From the NCBI RefSeq assembly GCF_022682495.2, contig NC_071394.1, positions 31,220,470-31,284,469 of the forward strand: DNA of 64,000 nt, written 5' to 3'. The DNA is from Desmodus rotundus. Taxonomy: Eukaryota; Chordata; Mammalia; Chiroptera; Phyllostomidae. Both the position numbers and the translations under genes were made by a program. The notes under the pieces are model-generated. The model searched no databases, was not told the origin of the DNA, and worked only from the letters and a program-made list of their open reading frames with translations. Below are positions 12,061-23,689 of this stretch, piece by piece (the stretch's first letter is position 1; each line of letters starts with the position of its first letter).

Positions 12061-13758
12061 ATACATATATATATTTAGAATTAGTTTAAGACTCATAAGA
12101 ATTCGCAAAAACAGTAGAGCAAATTCCCTCACCCAGTTTCCCCTGTAATATTTGTATATAGATATTTTGCTCTTGTTGCGTACTGCTGAGTACCACCAGG
12201 TGAATGGCTAGTTACAAATAATCAAACAACTGATAAATACAATTTTCCTCCTTTATCTTAATATTAACAGAGAAAGAGATGGTGAGGGAGAGGAGAATGT
12301 TATGAATACTTTGAAAATAAAGGGAGATAATTGTAGTCAAATAAAAAAGGAGAAACAAACTATAATCTAAAATAAAGAGTTAAAGCTAACTTGGATCCCT
12401 TCAAAAAGTACAGGATCCTCAGTAAACAACAGTGAACTGGATGGAAATACACTCTTTCATCATATATCCATTTGCACCTACAATATTTTTTACCATATGT
12501 GTGTGTAATGTTCATGTATTACTTTTCCATTTTAACAAAAGTTAGAAAGAAAACATATTAGAAAGAATAAACACATAACATGGCAGTGAAGAGAGATGGC
12601 AAAATATCAAATACAGTGTAGAAGGGAAAACATAAGTATACCTTCCACTATCTTTTCCAAAACTCCTTCTTTTAAAGTAAATAATGATTTTATTAAAAAG
12701 ATTACACCTTTTTTATACAACAAAAGTTTTGTTTTATTTCAAAATAATAGTATATACAAAGAAGCTCAGGCAGTTCATTTTACTCTAATAAAATATTTTA
12801 TTCAAAAGTTGAAGAACCAGTCTTCCCTGGGAGAAGGCTGCGCAATCTAACAGGGGAACACGGGATTGCAGACTCCCTGGCTATTGAAGAAAATATTCCT
12901 GCTCAGAAAGCTCTTTATACAAACACAACAAAAGGAACTCACAATTCTGAAATGTGTTAGTGTTATTTTACATAAAAAAGGGAAATACTAGTGTTATAAA
13001 AAATGAAATTAAAAGTTTGCTGTGCTCAGTACATTTGTCATCACTGAAATAGGAGAGAACAGTACATTTTTCTGAGCTTTCCAAAAGAAACCATATGTCC
13101 ATCTTATTTCCAGCTAACCAGGTTCCATAGAAGCCTTTCCTTGATCTCTGTGATCTCTTTTTCTAGCTAGGAATTCTTAACCCCAGATAGACAGACTGTC
13201 AAAAGATTGCAACATTTCAGTTAATTTTGATATAATTTGTTGCCTTTATAGTCACTTATTTTATGCATTTAAAGTCCTTATTCTGAGACAGAGTCTGTAA
13301 GCTTTATCTGACTACCAAAGGAGTTTATGGCAATAACAACAACAAAAAGAAGAAAAAATCGAAACTATCTGGGACAGTCTCCTCAAACTCACTAAACTAC
13401 CTACACCTCAATCACAGAAAACATAAAGGTAAACAGAAACATATGCAGTGCTACCAGAAAAGTTAACATTGCTGTCATTTATAGTCACTCTTTATCTTTC
13501 GTTAATATTTCTTTAACTTGTGATGAGTTAAGGCCATCAGTATTCCAGAAGTGAGAGAAATGGTAAAATAACAATGAGATATTAATTTTCAAAATAAGAT
13601 ATTCTTCATGTATTTGTTAAATAACTGCACCAAAACAACATAACATCCCTTTTCTCCTAAAAATATTTTACTGTCAATCAGATTGCAGAATAACAGTGTT
13701 ATTTATAACAGGACTACTTAACTATGTCCTTTATTATATATTATAAATTGTATCTTAC
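12061..13758 (-). other. DPY19L4: DPY19L4 intron 7, remainder
   Basis: AT-rich single-copy-looking sequence; nothing identified. Confidence 0.6.
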
Positions 13759-13882
13759 CTCTCCATAAGCATTTAAGTTGCTTTTTAAATAGCCTGTAAG
13801 TGCAGCAACTTGGCATGCAAAATACGGTAGTGCCCAGTTTTCTCTCAAAGGAATGGAGTATTCAATTCTTGTTGTATCTACC
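13759..13882 (-). CDS. DPY19L4: DPY19L4 exon 7
   Basis: 124 bases: the last base of Arg204, then 41 codons to Glu245. It contains [20 protein letters not shown], one of the most conserved parts of the DPY19 family (the R-E-N-W-x-L-P block in a luminal loop), followed by [20 protein letters not shown]. Confidence 0.97.
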
Positions 13883-14741
13883 CTAAAATAAACCATAGAT
13901 GAAGAGCAAAAGAGCAAGACATTATTACATTTGTGTAATACTGTACTTTTCAAAGCAATTTCACACACATCTCATTGTTCTCCGTAACAGTCCTGGGATG
14001 TAGGCATAGACAGAGCCAACCACTGCCTATATAGCATCTTGGAGCAAACTAATCGTGTCTCATCCACAGCCCCTCGGAAGACTTAGTGCTGTTGCGCATT
14101 CTTGATAAATAGACGGGCCTCTGCGAGCATTTGAGGGGACAAAAAGGCACTGCTGCTCTGGCACATAGAGCCTCATGCTACAGCACACAGCTCACTCCAG
14201 AATACACTGGATTTTAGCACAATGTACACCACACATAGTTAGCAGGCCTGGCAGATCCAAAGTTCTCATACTCCTTATATATGGAATATAAAGCGCAGAA
14301 AGATGATATAACTTAAGCAAGTCATAGAGCTAGAATGTGGCACAAGTAGACTTAATGCATATTAGTTTAACAATCTTTTCAATCAGTAGGTTACCCAGAA
14401 TTAACATGCAGTTCCTTATATTGTGCACCTAGAGACCTTTGAAATTCTCATAATCACAGATAAGTCTTTACAAGCTCCTCCTTAGTTTCTCAATCAATTT
14501 TCATTGAGAGCCTGTTTTCTCCCTGCATATCGTCCCACCACATGAAACTACTTTTTCAACATTCATTCAGTTTGGATTTAGTACTCTCAGTGATTATTTA
14601 TTTTCCACACACACAAAAATCAAAGGTGCTATTGCTTTAAAAACTTTACGTAAACTGCTGCATAACTCTCATAAGTAGAGAAGGTAGACATACTTGTATG
14701 TAATTTAGTTCAATCAAATTAGGTATAGCCATACAACAGGA
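13883..14741 (-). other. DPY19L4: DPY19L4 intron 6, part
   Basis: No gene. Weak L2/MIR-like character around 14280-14400 only. Confidence 0.55.
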
Positions 14742-14830
14742 CAGTGATTTTAAACCTTCTTCATCTCATGGCACACATAAACTAATTATTAAAATTCCGC
14801 AGCACACAAATTGTTGTTAGCATGTGACTC
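14742..14830. mobile_element. Truncated copy of the same hAT-type element
   Basis: Begins CAGTGATTTTAAACC and continues CTTCTTCATCTCATGGCACA, closely matching the left part of the element at 33269. The right inverted repeat is absent. The mariner-type element at 14897 lies just beyond it. Confidence 0.7.
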
Positions 14831-14896
14831 TAAATACAAACAAAACCCAGTAAGAGATAATAGCCTTTAATGCTGATTCTCAATAACTTGAAAGTA

Positions 14897-15242
14897 TGAG
14901 GGGGGACCCAAAAAACCCCCAGATTATATTCTGGAGGGCCAGCCTCTTGTTACAGGCTTCCCTCTCTAGGTGAGTGTTCTAGGACTTTTTTTGTTTCCCC
15001 AGATAAAAAGGCCTCAAAGGGAAATGTTTTGCTGGTGTGGAAGAGGTGAAACAAAAAACAGCAGAAGCATAAAAAGGCATCAGAATCGATGAGTTCAAAA
15101 ACTGTTTTGAGCAGTGGAAAAACATCCCGATAGTTGCATTGCATCAAATGGAGAGAACCTTGAAGGTGACTGAAGTTTAAACATGTTGGAATAAATACCC
15201 AATTTTTTATTAAAAATTCCAGGGGTTTTGTGTCCCCCTTAG
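14897..15242 (+). mobile_element. Non-autonomous mariner-type element (346 bp)
   Basis: Flanked by TA and bounded by inverted repeats: GGGGGACCCAAAAAACCCCC at the left, GGGGGACACAAAACCCCTGG read inward from the right. The right part still resembles the 3' end of a mariner transposase gene (a YFEGD-like tail precedes the repeat), so it is an internal-deletion product. It lies in DPY19L4 intron 6. Confidence 0.85.
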
Positions 15243-15487
15243 TATTATCATATTTTTCACTTGGCTATTGCTGAAAGAAATGTGTAACAGAAGTAAAGTT
15301 TCACGTTGAATTATTTCATCATAGTAAATGTTATGGGGGGGTGCAGAATACTATGAGAAGGAAGGAGAATGCCACACCCAAAAAATACATTTTTGACACT
15401 GACCAATGTCAAGAAAATTTTTATGACACACTTCAAACCACCCGTCCATTTCAGAGAAGTTCTATCCCTTACTAAAGAACTGAGAGT

Positions 15488-15681
15488 GGCCCTGGCCAGG
15501 TAGCTCAGTTGGTTAGAGCACTGTTCTGACACACCAAGGTTGCAGGTTTGATCCCTGGTCAGGGCGCAAACAAAAATCAACTAATGAACGCATGAATAAG
15601 TGGAACAACAAATTGATGTTTCTCTGTCTCCTTTCCTCTCTCTCTCTTTCTCTAAATCAGTAATTAAAAAATAAATTAAAC
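15488..15681 (+). mobile_element. VES-type SINE (TTAGAGCA subtype)
   Basis: GCCCTGGCCAGGTAGCTCAG head, GGTTTGATCCCTGGTCAGGG box B region, tail AATTAAAAAATAAATT. In DPY19L4 intron 6. Confidence 0.9.
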
Positions 15682-15904
15682 AACTGAGGTTGCTTTGATC
15701 ATCAAAAAGGATGGGTATATTAATTCAAAGCGTACTGTCACAGAGTAGCATTGAATCGTTATCTGTGGTGGAGAACTTAATAGTGATGTATCTGATGCCC
15801 CTTCTTTTTATATGTTACCAATCTTAAATAAAAGAGGAAAGAAAAGGTATATCCATATATGCCAATGTCATTATGTCAGAAAAATGAGAGATACAAGGCA
15901 GGTA

Positions 15905-16400
15905 CATTATTTTCCATTTGCTGCATGACTAATGACCACAGATGTAGTGGCTTAGAACAGCACAGATTTATTAGCTCACAAACCCATCAGAGTATGTATG
16001 GCTGGATTCTCTGCCCAGGGGCTCTTAAGCTAAAATCAGAAGCATCAGCTAGGGCTGCAGTTATACAGATCTGTAGTCCTTTTATGAGCTCACTGGTTAT
16101 TGGGAGAAGTCAGTTCCTCCTCACTTCAATCCAGCAACAGAACAGCAAACTCTTCTGCTTTGAATATCTCTGACTTCCCCTTCTGCACATGCTAGAGAAA
16201 GCTGTCCACTTTTACCATTAGACTTATACCATTAGATCAGGCCCACCGGGTAATCCTCCTATCTTAAGGTCAACTGTGCCACATAAAAGAACATAGTCAC
16301 AGGATAGTATCTCATCATATTCCCAGGTGGGAACTAGGGTATGGAATAATGGGGATGGGGGAGAGGGGCGCAATTATAGAACTGTCAACCACAGACACAA
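15905..16400 (-). mobile_element. MaLR-type LTR, antisense
   Basis: TTTGCTGCATGACTAATGAC, TAGTGGCTTAGAACAGCACA, TTATTAGCTCAC and, further on, TTAGATCAGGCCCACCGGGT. An old, divergent LTR in DPY19L4 intron 6. Confidence 0.6.
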
Positions 16401-16434
16401 AAAGTTATAAAACTTAATTGAAAACATCTCTTAC

Positions 16435-16580
16435 CTGTTAATGATGAACCATGCAACAGTAAGCATTCCTGCTAGCCAGGTTCCACTCATTAGCCAACTC
16501 GTAACAAACAAAGCAGTAACATATATTCCTTGCAATCCAAAAACAATACCAATATAAAAATATACTGGCTCAATAATCTC
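16435..16580 (-). CDS. DPY19L4: DPY19L4 exon 6
   Basis: 146 bases, residues 156-203 plus two bases of Arg204. Almost entirely membrane-embedded: [40 protein letters not shown], then TVAWFIIN. The donor is GTAAG and the acceptor follows CCGATTAG. It is separated from exon 5 by a 108-base intron. Confidence 0.96.
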
Positions 16581-16688
16581 CTAATCGGAAAAAAACAGAG
16601 AGAGAAGATAACAGAATGACATTAGTAATTTTAAGAATTCATAAGTATGTGAGATAATAAATAGTATAGTCAAAAGAAAAACACATAC

Positions 16689-16810
16689 GTTGCTACCAGT
16701 TGCTTGATATAAAGCGCTGGCTATAAGTTCTGGATATAGAGACATTTGTTGCACTGCATTTATAGTCTTCAGAGATACAGTTTTGTTATTATGTGTCAGT
16801 TCGTAAACAC
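16689..16810 (-). CDS. DPY19L4: DPY19L4 exon 5
   Basis: 122 bases, two bases of Gly115 then residues 116-155 ([20 protein letters not shown], then [20 protein letters not shown]). The luminal loop carries the NKT sequon. The acceptor is CTTTAG and the donor GTATGTG. Confidence 0.96.
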
Positions 16811-17030
16811 CTAAAGATAGAAAAATATTTCTCTAGATAATTTATTCTGCTTTTACAATAACGAAACATGTTATTCAAAAGTCACTAAATATTTTAAATT
16901 ATCATCAAGACCTCAAAATGATACTCTGTGCCTCATTTTTCCCATTATTTTATTAAGTACAAGAAAGAGAAATACCTATATTCTGAGAAATCTCCACCAT
17001 TCAAAGGTTCCCACATAAAAGAACAATGTT

Positions 17031-17235
17031 TTATTTTAAATTATTAATTTATTTATTTTTAGAGAAAGGGGAAAGGAGGGAGAAAGGGAGAGAAACATCA
17101 ATTTGAGAGAGAAAGTTGCCTCTCACGCACCCCAATGGGAGACCAAACCTGCATCCCAGGCACGTGCCCGGAGTGGGAATCAAACCAGCAACGTTTGGCT
17201 CGGTGGCACATCAGCTGGGCCACATCAATCAGGGC
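17031..17235 (-). mobile_element. VES-type SINE
   Basis: Antisense; GAGAGAAACATCAATTTGAG and ends AATCAGGGC. CAATGTT on each side may be its duplication. It fills much of the 481-bp DPY19L4 intron 4. Confidence 0.88.
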
Positions 17236-17291
17236 CAATGTTCCGTTTTAGAAAAATATTGTTATTAAAAATCCAAATGTAGTTATCATAC

Positions 17292-17382
17292 CTCTTTCAA
17301 ATGAAGGCGCCTTTAACATATCTTTATAATAAGAGTAATAAATGCCACTGTCACCCTGGAATGTGATTTCCCGTTCAAGTTC
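17292..17382 (-). CDS. DPY19L4: DPY19L4 exon 4, holding the active-site loop
   Basis: 91 bases, residues 85-114 plus one base of Gly115. It reads [20 protein letters not shown] then [10 protein letters not shown]. The loop before YYSY is where C-mannosyltransferases of this family have a conserved Glu thought to act in catalysis (family knowledge). Here the aligned position is Asp95. The acceptor is CTTTTAG and the donor GTATG. Confidence 0.96.
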
Positions 17383-17989
17383 CTAAAAGAAAATATAATA
17401 ATTATTGAAATACCGGTGTCATAAATTTCAACTGCCATCTTCCTTCTTCTCTCCCATCATCTGAACTAATGCTATTTATTTACCCCTTTATTCAAAGATG
17501 TGTTTGAATTTTCCTTTATTTACTAGTGGCCATATTAATGAGGTTCAACTTTTTAATAATCTGGCAATCAATAAAACATCTAAGGTTTAAAATGATTTGT
17601 AACTCATTAAGCATTTACCTATTATATACAAGGAAAACCTAGAAGGAAATCAAAAGAAATGCCCTAAGGACAGCAAAAATAATAAGGCAGAAAATAAAAA
17701 ATAATGGTTGAGGTGTTAGAAGTCCATAATAAAAAGATATGTTTAAGAAGAAAGTAGCATTTTCTATTGCTGTTCCATTTCCCTATGTATCCAGACCAGC
17801 AAGCCGTTAATTAGTACTTCTCAACAGCAGCCAATACTTAATCAGTACTTTTCAAATGACCTTCCAGAAACAGAAATCTGAAAATCCAGAAAATTAGGCT
17901 ATACAGAACCAAGAATGTGGGTAGTCAAAAACATTAGGAAACCTTGTGCTTTCCTGCTGAATCTGGGTTTCATAAATCTGTAATCTTCT

Positions 17990-18660
17990 AGAGAGGTCCA
18001 AGATGGCAGGGGCATAGGACACTGAACTTGCCCCCTTCCACAAGCAAACTCTTAACATATATGTATATACAGACAGCAATTATTCCTGTGAGACGACTGA
18101 GGACTGAATGGACAGCTTCTGCACAAGAGAAAGAGATATAAGGAGAAGGCCAGGAAACCTTAGGTGCCAGGAGCGCCATTGTTTATGTCCCCCTCCACCT
18201 CCACAGACTGGGCGGGTGCTCTAGCCAGGTGCTGCGGCCTGTCTGCTAGGTCGCTTTTCCCCACACATCATCAGAACCCACTGTGGTCTCAGACAAATGG
18301 ACCTGCTCCTGCTCCATAGGACACTGCCCTGGACATCCATGGTAAGCACCGCTCGATTCCTACCGGCCTGCCAAACTAGTGTGGCACGCACAGCCTACAC
18401 AGAGGCCACTTCTAATTCAGGTCGACATGAATGGACCTAGAGTACCGTGCCAAGTGAAATAGGTCAGAAAGAGAAAGACAAATACTGTATGATTTAGCTC
18501 ATATGTGGAATCAAAAAAAATAAATGATAGAACAAGACAGAAACAGACCCACAGAGAACAAGAGGATGGTTGCCAAAGTGGAGAGAGGTAGGGGTTAGGA
18601 GGATGGAATAAAATTTATTTTCATGTATAATATTTATAAATTAATACAAAACAAAAGCTA
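17990..18660 (+). mobile_element. L1/HAL1-derived fragment joining 5' leader to 3' end
   Basis: 17990-18400 reads as an L1-type 5' leader (GAGGTCCAAGATGGCAGGGG). From about 18420 it becomes the end of L1 ORF2 and 3' UTR (GAAATAGGTCAGAAAGAGAA, ATACTGTATGATTTAGCTCA). Nearly all of ORF1 and ORF2 is missing between. In DPY19L4 intron 3. Confidence 0.65.
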
Positions 18661-19117
18661 TAACAGAAGTTTCCCAAAGTTTGATCAACAGAACTTCCTA
18701 AGATATAAATGGATGTTACCTAAAAAGAGTTCTGTAGCTGGATAAACTGTATGATAGGCTAATTAAACAAAGTTAAGTGGGTTTCTTTGGAAGACTTTTC
18801 AGAGTTCCAGTATATTATGCACCGTGACCAGTGAACATTTTTTTCTCATTTAGACCATATTAATCTAAATAAATTTCCTTAAAATGATTTATGAATGGAA
18901 ACAGATGTTTCTAAGATCTCAAAGATGTAAACTCTTAATTGGTGTTCCTCAAACTTAATGTGCATATGAAACTCCTAGACATCTTATTAAAATGTAAATT
19001 CTGATCACTGAGCAGGGCTGAGACTCTGCAATTCTGAAAAAGCTCCCAGATAATGCCAATGCTCCTGGCTCATACACAATGCTTTGAAAACAAGGTTCTT
19101 GGTGAATGCCCTCTATA

Positions 19118-19215
19118 TTTTTCTTTTTTTTCCTTTCCTTTCCTTTCCTTTCCCTTTCCTTTCCTTTCCTTTCCTTTCCTTTTTTTCTTCCCCTCCCCTC
19201 CCTTTCCTTTCTTTC
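19118..19215 (+). repeat. TTTCC/CTTTC microsatellite
   Basis: About 100 bases of tandem TTTCC/TTTCCC units with slight interruptions. Open frames here on both strands are by-products of the repeat. Confidence 0.95.
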
Positions 19216-19937
19216 TTTAGTGTGTGTATGTGTGTGCCTGAGAATAAAGCAAGTTTCATTCAGGGAGAGAAAAAGAAAGAGGCCAAGGCACAGGCACAGC
19301 TGTGAAAGAAGCAAAAAGTACGTGTCCGAGTGGAGGTGGGCCAACTCGAGAGTGACTTGCATCTCCCTCTATAGTTTCAAACCTCTAGTTGTTTCAAACC
19401 TCATGTTGCCTACACACAGAATTTCTTAGAAATATTTTGTTCCATACTGATCCCAAACACTCCCTGCCTCCTCACCTCCACTTACAAATCTGTGAGGTGC
19501 TGTGAGGTGATTATTTTTTGAAAGCTCCCAGATGATTTTATTGTACATTCAGTACTGAGAACTACTAATAGTTACTCTGTATAACATTTTCAAGGAAATA
19601 GGATATGCTATAGTATTCAATAATAGCTTTTGTCCAATACAGGTAATTTTTCAGTTAAATGTTTTGGTTGTACTAGGTAAATCAATGGCTTAAAAACACT
19701 AGTCAGCTTGATTACTCGCTCAAAAATAAGAATGGCTAAAATAAGAAAGCAAAACCCTTTAGCGTCAAGTGGTAAGGCCATGAACTTTGTATAATACAGA
19801 TATATATGATTATGAAGGTAAGCTGAAAACAAACTTATCAAAGGCCAAATGAATTATGAATTATAGTTACTGAAGAGTCTGTGTGGAATATACACAATTT
19901 AAAACCAAATATTAAACATATTAACATGAAGCAACAT

Positions 19938-20128
19938 CTTTTTTTGTAAATTTTTATTGACTTTAGAAAGAGGGAGGAAGAGAAGGAAAGAGAGAGAGAG
20001 AGAGACATCAATTTGTTGTTCCACTTACTTATGCATTCATTAGTTGGGTTTTGTGTGTGCCCTGATGAAACCCGCAACCTTGGTGTATGGGGATGGCACT
20101 CTAACCAACTGAGCTACTAGGTCAGGTC
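19938..20128 (-). mobile_element. VES-type SINE (TTCCACTTA subtype)
   Basis: Antisense; GTTGTTCCACTTACTTATGC, AACCGCAAC-like box B and CTAACCAACTGAGCTACTAG head. In DPY19L4 intron 3. Confidence 0.88.
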
Positions 20129-20220
20129 AAGGTAACACTTTAATAACTTTAACATCATGCTTGTTAATCGTCCCCACCCCATCCCCCCAAAAAACATTCT
20201 AATCATGTAATCTAAAAATA

Positions 20221-20412
20221 CAGGGTCCAGCAGAAGTAGCGCCATTGAGTGTGGCTGGTAGGGTACATGAACGTCTCACACGAGATGGACAGCAATTTGA
20301 ACATTTCACCTAAAGTGTCATATGATGTGCTTGAGTGTGATGTTGTTATGTTACAGCATTACACGCTTATGATTTTGTAATAAAAAACGGGCGTTATTTG
20401 TGTCGGACCATG
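20221..20412 (+). mobile_element. Short inverted-repeat element of mariner type (192 bp)
   Basis: CAGGGTCCAGCAGAAGTAGC at the left and CATGGTCCGACACAAATAAC read inward from the right form an imperfect inverted repeat of about 23 bases. TA flanks both sides (20219-20220, 20413-20414). There is no coding capacity. It lies in DPY19L4 intron 3. Confidence 0.8.
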
Positions 20413-20760
20413 TATATTTTGATGTTGAAATCTTCAGACTGTTTCTGAAAACTAAAAAGCTGACTAAACTCTGTATCATTTTGCTGTCACCAAAAGTCCC
20501 TGATAAATTAATTGCACAAAAGAAAGCACCCTCACAGTTGCTACTCTACGGCCTTAAAATATATCCCACTAAAATTCTCCAAGTTCATACTGTGAGTGTT
20601 CTCAAATGGCTTTTATACCATTGTGTTTCTAATGGCTGTAAATGAGAAAGCACTTGTCACACTTATCACACATAGCATTTGGCTCCCTGGAAGGCACATT
20701 ATTTAAATTAATATTAAATACTAAAACAACTCTCATATGCTCAAAAGGCTTTCTTCTTAC

Positions 20761-20885
20761 CTGCCTGTTGGAAAACCAGAATTTCCGCTCATGGTATGCT
20801 GACAAATAGAGAGCATACATCATACCACTAGTAACTGCAGCAAGACAGCCAATGAAAATCTTGGCAAAGCGATGAAATAATACAT
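20761..20885 (-). CDS. DPY19L4: DPY19L4 exon 3, first membrane segment
   Basis: 125 bases, two bases of codon 43 then residues 44-84. Codon 43 is Tyr (T|AT across the junction), where I recall His in human. The first transmembrane helix is at about 52-72 ([19 protein letters not shown]), followed by [14 protein letters not shown]. The acceptor TTTTTCAG and donor GTAAGAAG are both strong. Confidence 0.97.
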
Positions 20886-22040
20886 CTGAAAAAGCATATT
20901 AAAAGTAATCAGATGTAGATGATATTTACAATCTTCTATTAAGAAAGAAAAAGTAATCAAAAGGCAGTATGTAGCCTGGATATGACATGGTGAAATGGCA
21001 TTCTAACTCTGTGGTCTTCCCCCTGCGAGCCCATCGCCTGAGTCTAATCCTGGGGAAAACAGCAGACAAATTCCAGTAGGGGGCCTCTGCCATGCACCTG
21101 GCCAGCACCCCTCAGAACTGTCAAGGTCCTCCAGCACCGGGAGAGCCTGAGAAGCTGTCACAGCCAAGAGGAGTCTAAGGAGACATGCCAACTGAATGTT
21201 ACGTGGTGTCCTGAATGAGACCCTGGACCAGGAAAAAGACATGAGGTTAAAGCTAAAGAAATCTGAATAAAATACGGCATTTGGTTTAAAATAATGTATC
21301 AATATTGGTTCATTAATTGTAACAAACGTACCATACTAATATTAAATAATAATAAGAAAAACTCTATGTGTATGGTGGGGGTGGTAACATGGGGACTCCG
21401 TATTATCTGCTCATTTCTTCTATAAACTGAACATATTTTTAAAATTAAAGTCTATTAATTTAAAAAAGGAGTAAGTGGAATATACTACCTCTTTTTCCAA
21501 AGAAAAATAGGTTCATTCAGAATTACTACTGATATTTTTTCCTTATCAAGGAATTTTTTCCTTATTAAGGAATAATTTACATACTATAAACTACAGCCAT
21601 TTAAAATATACAATTCAGTGATTTTTGATGATTATGTGTTTAAAACATCAGACACAACTATTGTGTGCATGTAACAAATTCTTGATTAAATGACAAAAAA
21701 CAGTCGGTATTTTATACACAGGAGGATTTGGTCCTGCTACAGCTATTGAGTATAAACACAGGTTGAAGGTCCCAAAGCCCGGTGTTCTGTTACTGAATCA
21801 CTGAAAGTTTATAAAAAATCAACTTGTTGACTTACTAGTTTAGCTAAACTAAAATCTTAGCTATTTTTAAGACATGATTTCATAAATGTTGGTTTGCGTA
21901 GTATACTAGAGACATTAAAGACCAGTTAGGTACTACGAAATTATTGTGAATTATATTCAAAATGCTTGAAAAATACTACCCCATACATAAAATATTAGTA
22001 TTGGTATATACAACTGTTTTATTTATTTTTTAAATAATTT
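20886..22040 (-). other. DPY19L4: DPY19L4 intron 2, right of exon 3
   Basis: A GC-richer stretch at 21000-21200 of unknown nature, otherwise AT-rich. No gene. Confidence 0.55.
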
Positions 22041-22253
22041 GTGGTTTTAGATTTTATTTATTATTTATTTTTAGAGAGAGAGAGGAAGGGAGGGAGAAAG
22101 AGAGGGAGAGAAACATCAGTGTGTGGTTGCCTCTCACATGGCCCCCAATGGGGACCTGACCCTCAACTCAGGCACGTGCCCTAGACTGGGAATTGAACCG
22201 GTGACTCTGGTTCGCAGCCTGCACTCAATCCACTGAGCTACACCAACCAGGGC
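22041..22253 (-). mobile_element. VES-type SINE
   Basis: Antisense; TTAGAGAGAGAGAGGAAGGG, TGTGTGGTTGCCTCTCACAT and CACTGAGCTACACCAACCAG head. In DPY19L4 intron 2. Confidence 0.9.
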
Positions 22254-22482
22254 ATAAAATTGTTTTAAAATTACTGTTTCCAATAGCATGTGCAAAGTAT
22301 CTGGCCTGGCAGATAGTAAGAGCTCAGTAAAAAACAATAAGAAAACATACTAATGGTGCGAGTTTAGCAAAAGTTCTTCAAAGTTTCTAAACATTTTTTT
22401 TTTCCCATTAAGTCTCACACATAGCAACCTAATCCTAATTATCAAGTGCAATTAGAAAAATTATATTCAACCAAATCTTATA

Positions 22483-22796
22483 CAGACCCTCCCTGACTTA
22501 CAATGTTTCTACTTACAATTTGACTTTATAATGGTGCAAAAGTGATATGCAGTCAGTAGAAACCACACTGTAAATTTTGAATCGGATGTTGTCCAGGGCT
22601 AGAGATACGTGGTGTGATACTCCCTCGCAATGCTGGGCAGCAGCAGAGGCCTCAGCTCCTCGTCAGGCACATGCTCATGAGGGCAAACAACCGATGCTCT
22701 CCAGTGTAGTATCAAATGCATTTTCTAGTTACGATGTTTTCACCTTAAGATGGGCTTATGCGATATTACCTCATTGTAAGTTGAGGAGCATCTCTA
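22483..22796 (+). mobile_element. Tigger/pogo-like non-autonomous element
   Basis: The two ends are inverted copies (CCTGACTTACAATG at the left, CATTGTAAGTTGAGGAGC at the right) with TA on both sides. The interior GTGCAAAAGTGATATGCAGT followed by CAGTAGAAACC is typical of an old mammalian Tigger-derived repeat family. No coding capacity. Confidence 0.72.
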
Positions 22797-23016
22797 TATA
22801 AACGCCTCATGTTAATACTAAATATTTGGTTTCTGAAAGCTTTTGGAACGAGTAAAACATGGAATCAAGTTTGTTTGACATATGGTGTATATTTTAGAGA
22901 AAATAAAGAGCTCTGGGCCCTGCAAATTATTGCCTTAAAAATTAACATTTTAATTGGAAAATTGAAAAGTAAACAATCTAACTTCTAGTTAAGTTACATT
23001 ATTCATAAACTATCCT

Positions 23017-23120
23017 AACCAATTTTTTTTAATTTTTATTGTTATTCAATTACAGTTGTATGCCTTTTCTCCCCATCCCTCCACCCCACCCCAGCTAACC
23101 AGTTAATTTCTATGTATTCT
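23017..23120 (-). mobile_element. L1 3' end fragment
   Basis: AATTTTTATTGTTATTCAAT then TACAGTTGTATGCC and C-rich sequence, the complement of the tail end of a bat L1 3' UTR. Short, 5' truncated. Confidence 0.6.
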
Positions 23121-23344
23121 AGTAATTTCATTTGTAAAATACTGATCACGCTCAAAAAAAAGAAAAAAAAATTACATAAATATCAATATCAATAATATAG
23201 GGCACAGTTAAGTAATATTCAAAGTACAAGAAAAAGCTAATGACATGTTAAGAAAAGGTATGTAGGATTCAATTTTACAAAAAGTGAAAGTACATTGAAA
23301 AAATACAATTCTTGTCAAAATTTTAAGAGTAGTTATATCTATTA

Positions 23345-23560
23345 GAATTATTCATTCATTTATTTTTTAAAATTTTATTGTCCAATTACAGTTGTCTCAA
23401 TTTTTCCCCCATTGTTCTCCCCTGCCCTACCCGCCCCCTGCTCCCACGGTCAATCCCCACCTGTTGTCCATGTCCATGGGTCCTTTATACATGTTATTCA
23501 TATATTTTTTATTATACTTTTCTCTATTTTCCACATTTTCTACCGTAAATACATTTTTGT
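23345..23560 (-). mobile_element. L1 3' end fragment
   Basis: TAAAATTTTATTGTCCAATT then a C-rich stretch with TTGTCCATGTCCATGGGTCC, the complement of an L1 3' UTR. Same type as 23017 and 58915. Confidence 0.7.
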
Positions 23561-23689
23561 AGGCACAGTTAAAATACTATTGCATAGTAGTTATATCTGG
23601 ATTATTTAGTATTCTTTCTTATCCTGTGTATTTCCAAATGTTTTAAATGACCACTCTATTAGTCAAGCTTTACTGTGATTAAAAAAAAA

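Noticed and set aside
15859..16173. 104-codon open frame
   Set aside because: Lies within an antisense MaLR-type LTR, in a non-coding orientation.
18955..19429. Open frames of 73-135 codons around the TTTCC repeat
   Set aside because: Products are low-complexity F/P/S/L or K/E/R/G translations of a microsatellite.
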